A DNA stretch of 64,000 nt from Nemopilema nomurai. Lineage: Eukaryota > Cnidaria > Scyphozoa > Rhizostomeae > Rhizostomatidae. Under the pieces are notes generated by a model that saw nothing but the letters and a program-made list of their open reading frames with translations, had not been told where the DNA came from and did no database searches. Both the position numbers and the translations under genes were made by a program. This document shows positions 57,601 through 64,000 of this stretch, piece by piece. The stretch is from positions 847,267 through 911,266 of the forward strand of contig ML133451.1 in NCBI GenBank assembly GCA_003864495.1, in the 5' to 3' direction. Position 1 is the stretch's first letter. Each line of letters begins with the position of its first letter.

Positions 57601-60600
57601 ATACTCCCCTTCGATAGTGCTGTAGTCCATACTCCCCTTTCGAAATGTGCTGTAGTCCATACTCCCCTTCGATAGTGCTGTAGTCCATACTCCCCTTCGA
57701 TAGTGCTGTAGTCCATACTCCCCTTTCGATAGTGCTGTAGTCCATACTCCCCTTCGATAGTGCTGTAGTCCATACTCCCCTTTCGATAGTGCTGTAGTCC
57801 ATACTCCCCTTTCGATAGTGCTGTAGTCCATACTCCCCTTCGAGTGCTGTAGTCCATACTCCCCCTTCGAAAGTGCTGTAGTCCATACTCCCCTTTCGAT
57901 AGTGTGTAGTCCATACTCCCCTTCGAAAGTGCTGTAGTCCATACTCCCCTTCGAAAGTGCTGTAGTCCATACTCCCCTTCGATAGTGCTGTAGTCCATAC
58001 TCCCCTTTCGATAGTGCTGTAGTCCATACTCCCCTTCGAAAGTGCTGTAGTCCATACTCCCCTTCGATAGTGCTGTAGTCCATACTCCCCTTCGATAGTG
58101 CTGTAGTCCATACTCCCCTTTCGATAGTGCTGTAGTCCATACTCCCCTTCGAAGTGCTGTAGTCCATACTCCCCTTCGAAAGTGCTGTAGTCCATACTCC
58201 CCTTCGAAAGTGCTGTAGTCCATACTCCCCTTCGAAAGTGCTGTAGTCCATACTCCCCTTCGAAAGTGCTGTAGTCCATACTCCCCTTCGAAGTGCTGTA
58301 GTCCATACTCCCCTTCGAAAGTGCTGTAGTCCATACTCCCCTTCGAAGTGCTGTAGTCCATACTCCCCTTTCGATAGTGCTGTAGTCCATACTCCCCTTC
58401 GAAAGTGCTGTAGTCCATACTCCCCTTCGAAAGTGCTGTAGTCCATACTCCCCTTTCGATAGTGCTGTAGTCCATACTCCCTTTCGATAGTGCTGTAGTC
58501 CATACTCCCCTTCGAAAGTGCTGTAGTCCATACTCCCCTTCGAAGTGCTGTAGTCCATACTCCCCTTCGAAAGTGCTGTAGTCCATACTCCCTTCGATAG
58601 TGCTGTAGTCCATACTCCCCTTCGAAAGTGCTGTAGTCCATACTCCCCTTCGAAGTGCTGTAGTCCATACTCCCCTTCGAAAGTGCTGTAGTCCATACTC
58701 CCCTTCGATAGTGCTGTAGTCCATACTCCCCTTCGAAAGTGCTGTAGTCCATACTCCCCTTCGAAGTGCTGTAGTCCATACTCCCCTTCGAAGTGCTGTA
58801 GTCCATACTCCCCTTTCGATAGTGCTGTAGTCCATACTCCCCTTTCGATAGTGCTGTAGTCCATACTCCCCTTTCGATAGTGCTGTAGTCCATACTCCCC
58901 TTCGAAAGTGCTGTAGTCCATACTCCCCTTTCGATAGTGCTGTAGTCCATACTCCCCTTTCGATAGTGCTGTAGTCCATACTCCCCTTCGAAGTGCTGTA
59001 GTCCATACTCCCCTTCGAAAGTGCTGTAGTCCATACTCCCCTTCGAAAGTGCTGTAGTCCATACTCCCCTTTCGATAGTGCTGTAGTCCATACTCCCCTT
59101 CGAAGTGCTGTAGTCCATACTCCCCTTCGAAAGTGCTGTAGTCCATACTCCCCTTCGAAGTGCTGTAGTCCATACTCCCCTTCGAAAGTGCTGTAGTCCA
59201 TACTCCCCTTTCGATAGTGCTGTAGTCCATACTCCCCTTTCGATAGTGCTGTAGTCCATACTCCCACTTCGATGTGCTGTAGTCCATACTCCCCTTCGAT
59301 AGTGCTGTAGTCCATACTCCCCTTCGAAAGTGCTGTAGTCCATACTCCCCTTTCGATAGTGCTGTAGTCCATACTCCCCTTCGATAGTGCTGTAGTCCAT
59401 ACTCCCCTTCGAAGTGCTGTAGTCCATACTCCCCCTTCGAAAGTGCTGTAGTCCATACTCCCCTTTCGATAGTGCTGTAGTCCATACTCCCCTTTCGATA
59501 GTGCTGTAGTCCATACTCCCCTTTCGATAGTGCTGTAGTCCATACTCCCCTTTCGATAGTGCTGTAGTCCATACTCCCCTTTCGATAGTGCTGTAGTCCA
59601 TACTCCCCTTTCGATAGTGCTGTAGTCCATACTCCCCTTTCGATAGTGCTGTAGTCCATACTCCCCTTTCGATAGTGCTGTAGTCCATACTCCCCTTTCG
59701 ATAGTGCTGTAGTCCATACTCCCCTTTCGATAGTGCTGTAGTCCATACTCCCCTTTCGATAGTGCTGTAGTCCATACTCCCCTTTCGATAGTGCTGTAGT
59801 CCATACTCCCCTTCGAAGTGCTGTAGTCCATACTCCCCTTCGAAGTGCTGTAGTCCATACTCCCCTTTCGATAGTGCTGTAGTCCATACTCCCCTTTCGA
59901 TAGTGCTGTAGTCCATACTCCCCCTTCGAAAGTGCTGTAGTCCATACTCCCCTTTCGATAGTGCTGTAGTCCATACTCCCCTTTCGATAGTGCTGTAGTC
60001 CATACTCCCCTTCGAAAGTGCTGTAGTCCATACTCCCCTTTCGATAGTGCTGTAGTCCATACTCCCCTTCGATAGTGCTGTAGTCCATACTCCCCTTTCG
60101 ATAGTGCTGTAGTCCATACTCCCCTTTCGATAGTGCTGTAGTCCATACTCCCCTTTCGATAGTGCTGTAGTCCATACTCCCCTTTCGATAGTGCTGTAGT
60201 CCATACTCCCCTTTCGATAGTGCTGTAGTCCATACTCCCCTTTCGATAGTGCTGTAGTCCATACTCCCCTTTCGATAGTGCTGTAGTCCATACTCCCCTT
60301 CGATAGTGCTGTAGTCCATACTCCCCTTTCGATAGTGCTGTAGTCCATACTCCCCTTTCGATAGTGCTGTAGTCCATACTCCCCTTTCGATAGTGCTGTA
60401 GTCCATACTCCCCTTTCGATAGTGCTGTAGTCCATACTCCCCTTTCGATAGTGCTGTAGTCCATACTCCCCTTTCGATAGTGCTGTAGTCCATACTCCCC
60501 TTCGAAAGTGCTGTAGTCCATACTCCCCTTTCGATAGTGCTGTAGTCCATACTCCCCTTTCGATAGTGCTGTAGTCCATACTCCCCTTTCGATAGTGCTG

Positions 60601-63600
60601 TAGTCCATACTCCCCTTTCGATAGTGCTGTAGTCCATACTCCCCTTCGATAGTGCTGTAGTCCATACTCCCCTTCGATAGTGCTGTAGTCCATACTCCCC
60701 TTTCGATAGTGCTGTAGTCCATACTCCCCTTTCGATAGTGCTGTAGTCCATACTCCCCTTCGAAAGTGCTGTAGTCCATACTCCCCTTCGAAAGTGCTGT
60801 AGTCCATACTCCCCTTTCGATAGTGCTGTAGTCCATACTCCCCTTCGAAGTGCTGTAGTCCATACTCCCCTTTCGATAGTGCTGTAGTCCATACTCCCCT
60901 TCGATAGTGCTGTAGTCCATACTCCCCTTCGAAGTGCTGTAGTCCATACTCCCCTTTCGATAGTGCTGTAGTCCATACTCCCCTTCGAAAGTGCTGTAGT
61001 CCATACTCCCCTTCGAAAGTGCTGTAGTCCATACTCCCCTTCGAAAGTGCTGTAGTCCATACTCCCCTTTCGATAGTGCTGTAGTCCATACTCCCCTTCG
61101 AAAGTGCTGTAGTCCATACTCCCCTTCGATAGTGCTGTAGTCCATACTCCCCTTCGATAGTGCTGTAGTCCATACTCCCCTTTCGATAGTGCTGTAGTCC
61201 ATACTCCCCTTTCGATAGTGCTGTAGTCCATACTCCCCTTCGATAGTGCTGTAGTCCATACTCCCCTTTCGATAGTGCTGTAGTCCATACTCCCCTTTCG
61301 ATAGTGCTGTAGTCCATACTCCCCTTCGATAGTGCTGTAGTCCATACTCCCCTTCGATAGTGCTGTAGTCCATACTCCCCTTTCGATAGTGCTGTAGTCC
61401 ATACTCCCCTTTCGATAGTGCTGTAGTCCATACTCCCCTTTCGATAGTGCTGTAGTCCATACTCCCCTTCGATAGTGCTGTAGTCCATACTCCCCCTTCG
61501 AAAGTGCTGTAGTCCATACTCCCCTTTCGATAGTGCTGTAGTCCATACTCCCCTTCGATAGTGCTGTAGTCCATACTCCCCTTTCGATAGTGCTGTAGTC
61601 CATACTCCCCTTCGATAGTGCTGTAGTCCATACTCCCCTTCGATAGTGCTGTAGTCCATACTCCCCTTTCGATAGTGCTGTAGTCCATACTCCCCTTTCG
61701 ATAGTGCTGTAGTCCATACTCCCCTTCGATAGTGCTGTAGTCCATACTCCCCTTCGAAAGTGCTGTAGTCCATACTCCCCTTCGAAAGTGCTGTAGTCCA
61801 TACTCCCCTTTCGATAGTGCTGTAGTCCATACTCCCCTTCGATAGTGCTGTAGTCCATACTCCCCTTTCGATAGTGCTGTAGTCCATACTCCCCTTTCGA
61901 AAGTGCTGTAGTCCATACTCCCCTTCGATAGTGCTGTAGTCCATACTCCCCTTTCGATAGTGCTGTAGTCCATACTCCCCTTTCGATAGTGCTGTAGTCC
62001 ATACTCCCCTTTCGATAGTGCTGTAGTCCATACTCCCCTTCGATAGTGCTGTAGTCCATACTCCCCTTTCGATAGTGCTGTAGTCCATACTCCCCTTTCG
62101 ATAGTGCTGTAGTCCATACTCCCCTTTCGATAGTGCTGTAGTCCATACTCCCCTTTCGATAGTGCTGTAGTCCATACTCCCCTTTCGATAGTGCTGTAGT
62201 CCATACTCCCCTTTCGATAGTGCTGTAGTCCATACTCCCCTTTCGATAGTGCTGTAGTCCATACTCCCCTTTCGATAGTGCTGTAGTCCATACTCCCCTT
62301 CGATAGTGCTGTAGTCCATACTCCCCTTCGATAGTGCTGTAGTCCATACTCCCCTTCGATAGTGCTGTAGTCCATACTCCCCTTCGATAGTGCTGTAGTC
62401 CATACTCCCCTTCGAAGTGCTGTAGTCCATACTCCCCTTTCGATAGTGCTGTAGTCCATACTCCCCTTTCGATAGTGCTGTAGTCCATACTCCCCTTTCG
62501 ATAGTGCTGTAGTCCATACTCCCCTTTCGATAGTGCTGTAGTCCATACTCCCCTTTCGAAAGTGCTGTAGTCCATACTCCCCTTCGATAGTGCTGTAGTC
62601 CATACTCCCCTTCGATAGTGCTGTAGTCCATACTCCCCTTCGATAGTGCTGTAGTCCATACTCCCCTTCGAAGTGCTGTAGTCCATACTCCCCTTCGAAG
62701 TGCTGTAGTCCATACTCCCCTTTCGATAGTGCTGTAGTCCATACTCCCCTTCGATAGTGCTGTAGTCCATACTCCCCTTTCGATAGTGCTGTAGTCCATA
62801 CTCCCCTTCGATAGTGCTGTAGTCCATACTCCCCTTCGATAGTGCTGTAGTCCATACTCCCCTTTCGATAGTGCTGTAGTCCATACTCCCCTTTCGATAG
62901 TGCTGTAGTCCATACTCCCCTTTCGATAGTGCTGTAGTCCATACTCCCCTTCGATAGTGCTGTAGTCCATACTCCCCTTTCGAAGTGCTGTAGTCCATAC
63001 TCCCCTTTCGATAGTGCTGTAGTCCATACTCCCCTTTCGATAGTGCTGTAGTCCATACTCCCCTTCGATAGTGCTGTAGTCCATACTCCCCTTTCGATAG
63101 TGCTGTAGTCCATACTCCCCTTTCGATAGTGCTGTAGTCCATACTCCCCTTTCGATAGTGCTGTAGTCCATACTCCCCTTCGATAGTGCTGTAGTCCATA
63201 CTCCCCTTCGAAAGTGCTGTAGTCCATACTCCCCTTCGAAAGTGCTGTATCCATACTCCCCTTCGATAGTGCTGTAGTCCATACTCCCCTTTCGATAGTG
63301 CTGTAGTCCATACTCCCCTTTCGATAGTGCTGTAGTCCATACTCCCCTTTCGATAGTGCTGTAGTCCATACTCCCCTTCGATAGTGCTGTAGTCCATACT
63401 CCCCTTTCGAAGTGCTGTAGTCCATACTCCCCTTTCGATAGTGCTGTAGTCCATACTCCCCTTTCGATAGTGCTGTAGTCCATACTCCCCTTCGAAAGTG
63501 CTGTAGTCCATACTCCCCTTTCGATAGTGCTGTAGTCCATACTCCCCTTTCGATAGTGCTGTAGTCCATACTCCCCTTCGAAAGTGCTGTAGTCCATACT

Positions 63601-64000
63601 CCCCTTTCGATAGTGCTGTAGTCCATACTCCCCTTCGAAAGTGCTGTAGTCCATACTCCCCTTTCGATAGTGCTGTAGTCCATACTCCCCTTCGAAAGTG
63701 CTGTAGTCCATACTCCCCTTTCGATAGTGCTGTAGTCCATACTCCCCTTCGAAAGTGCTGTAGTCCATACTCCCCCTTCGATAGTGCTGTAGTCCATACT
63801 CCCCTTCGAAAGTGCTGTAGTCCATACTCCCCTTCGAAAGTGCTGTAGTCCATACTCCCCCTTCGAAAGTGCTGTAGTCCATCTCCCCTTTCGATAGTGC
63901 TGTAGTCCATACTCCCCTTCGAGTGCTGTAGTCCATACTCCCCTTCGAAAGTGCTGTAGTCCATACTCCCCTTTCGATAGTGCTGTAGTCCATACTCCCC
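54662..64000. repeat. 9.3-kb minisatellite, 27-30 bp unit, about 330 copies, runs off the window
   Basis: Uninterrupted tandem array. The constant part GTGCTGTAGTCCATACTCCC is followed by a variable linker: CTTTCGATA (29-bp unit), CTTCGATA (28), CTTCGAAA (28), CTTCGAA (27), CCTTCGAAA (29), CTTTCGAAA (29). Copy number is length divided by the mean period. The constant part is almost invariant; rare defects include TGCTGTATCC at 63244, CCCATACT at 56106, CATCTCCCC at 63880, ATGTGCTG at 57645 and TTCGAGTGC at 57840. The left edge (54662-54960) is enriched in the C-rich linker. The array contains no interspersed unique sequence. Stop triplets are absent from all three antisense frames. Its length in the genome is unknown because the right end is outside the window. 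Confidence 0.97.

Noticed and set aside
54610..63993. Three minus-strand frames of 3051-3127 codons as protein-coding genes
   Set aside because: All three overlap completely and consist only of the minisatellite; the openness follows from the unit lacking antisense stop triplets. No unique domain, signal or splice structure supports a gene. Kept as a finding, not as a CDS.
54662..64000. CRISPR array or telomeric repeat
   Set aside because: There are no unique spacers between units, the host is eukaryotic, and the unit does not resemble TTAGGG-type telomere repeats.
1..64000. tRNA, rRNA or snRNA genes
   Set aside because: Visual search for B-box (GGTTCGAATCC-like) and rRNA core sequences found none; divergent or small RNA genes cannot be excluded by eye.

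Overview
The window is animal nuclear DNA. Its genes are split by GT-AG introns, it is AT-rich, it carries LINE and Ty3/Gypsy remnants, and it holds many minisatellites. The conserved genes (AGL, an FBXL12-like F-box gene, TEN1, METTL4, KRI1) are typical of metazoans. The intron-dense invertebrate-style structure and the style of the LINE reverse transcriptase suggest a cnidarian, possibly an anthozoan. That placement is inference; no mitochondrial or rRNA marker is present.

Layout: 1-13806 (+) holds the last 23 exons of the glycogen debranching enzyme gene AGL. These exons sum to exactly 1422 codons including the stop. 15929-16996 (+) is an intronless F-box/leucine-rich-repeat gene, closest to FBXL12. 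17975-18233 (-) is the terminal exon of TEN1, a CST telomere-complex subunit, convergent with the F-box gene. 19-32 kb is repeat-rich: a small inverted-repeat element, a 5'-truncated LINE, a coding remnant, a promoter-like stretch and a 1.15 kb DNA transposon. 32433-36968 (+) is METTL4 in nine exons (417 codons plus stop) with the DPPW catalytic motif. 37-45 kb holds two minisatellites, a second, decayed LINE and a decayed Ty3/Gypsy pol region. 47121-53370 (+) holds the first eight exons of KRI1, a ribosome-biogenesis factor. Intron 2 contains a second copy of the 1.15 kb transposon and intron 3 a 26-bp minisatellite. From 54662 to the window edge the sequence is one uninterrupted 27-30 bp minisatellite of about 330 units. 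It probably lies in the next KRI1 intron or just beyond the gene.

The genes are housekeeping loci for glycogen breakdown, ubiquitin ligase targeting, telomere maintenance, adenine N6-methylation and 40S ribosome assembly. They do not form a joint pathway. The unusual content is structural. The 9.3 kb array has a unit that contains no stop codon in any antisense frame, so three overlapping antisense frames of more than 3000 codons stay open. Three introns also carry minisatellites directly in front of a 3' splice site. Two diverged copies of an unclassified terminal-inverted-repeat transposon can be delimited to the base from this sequence alone.
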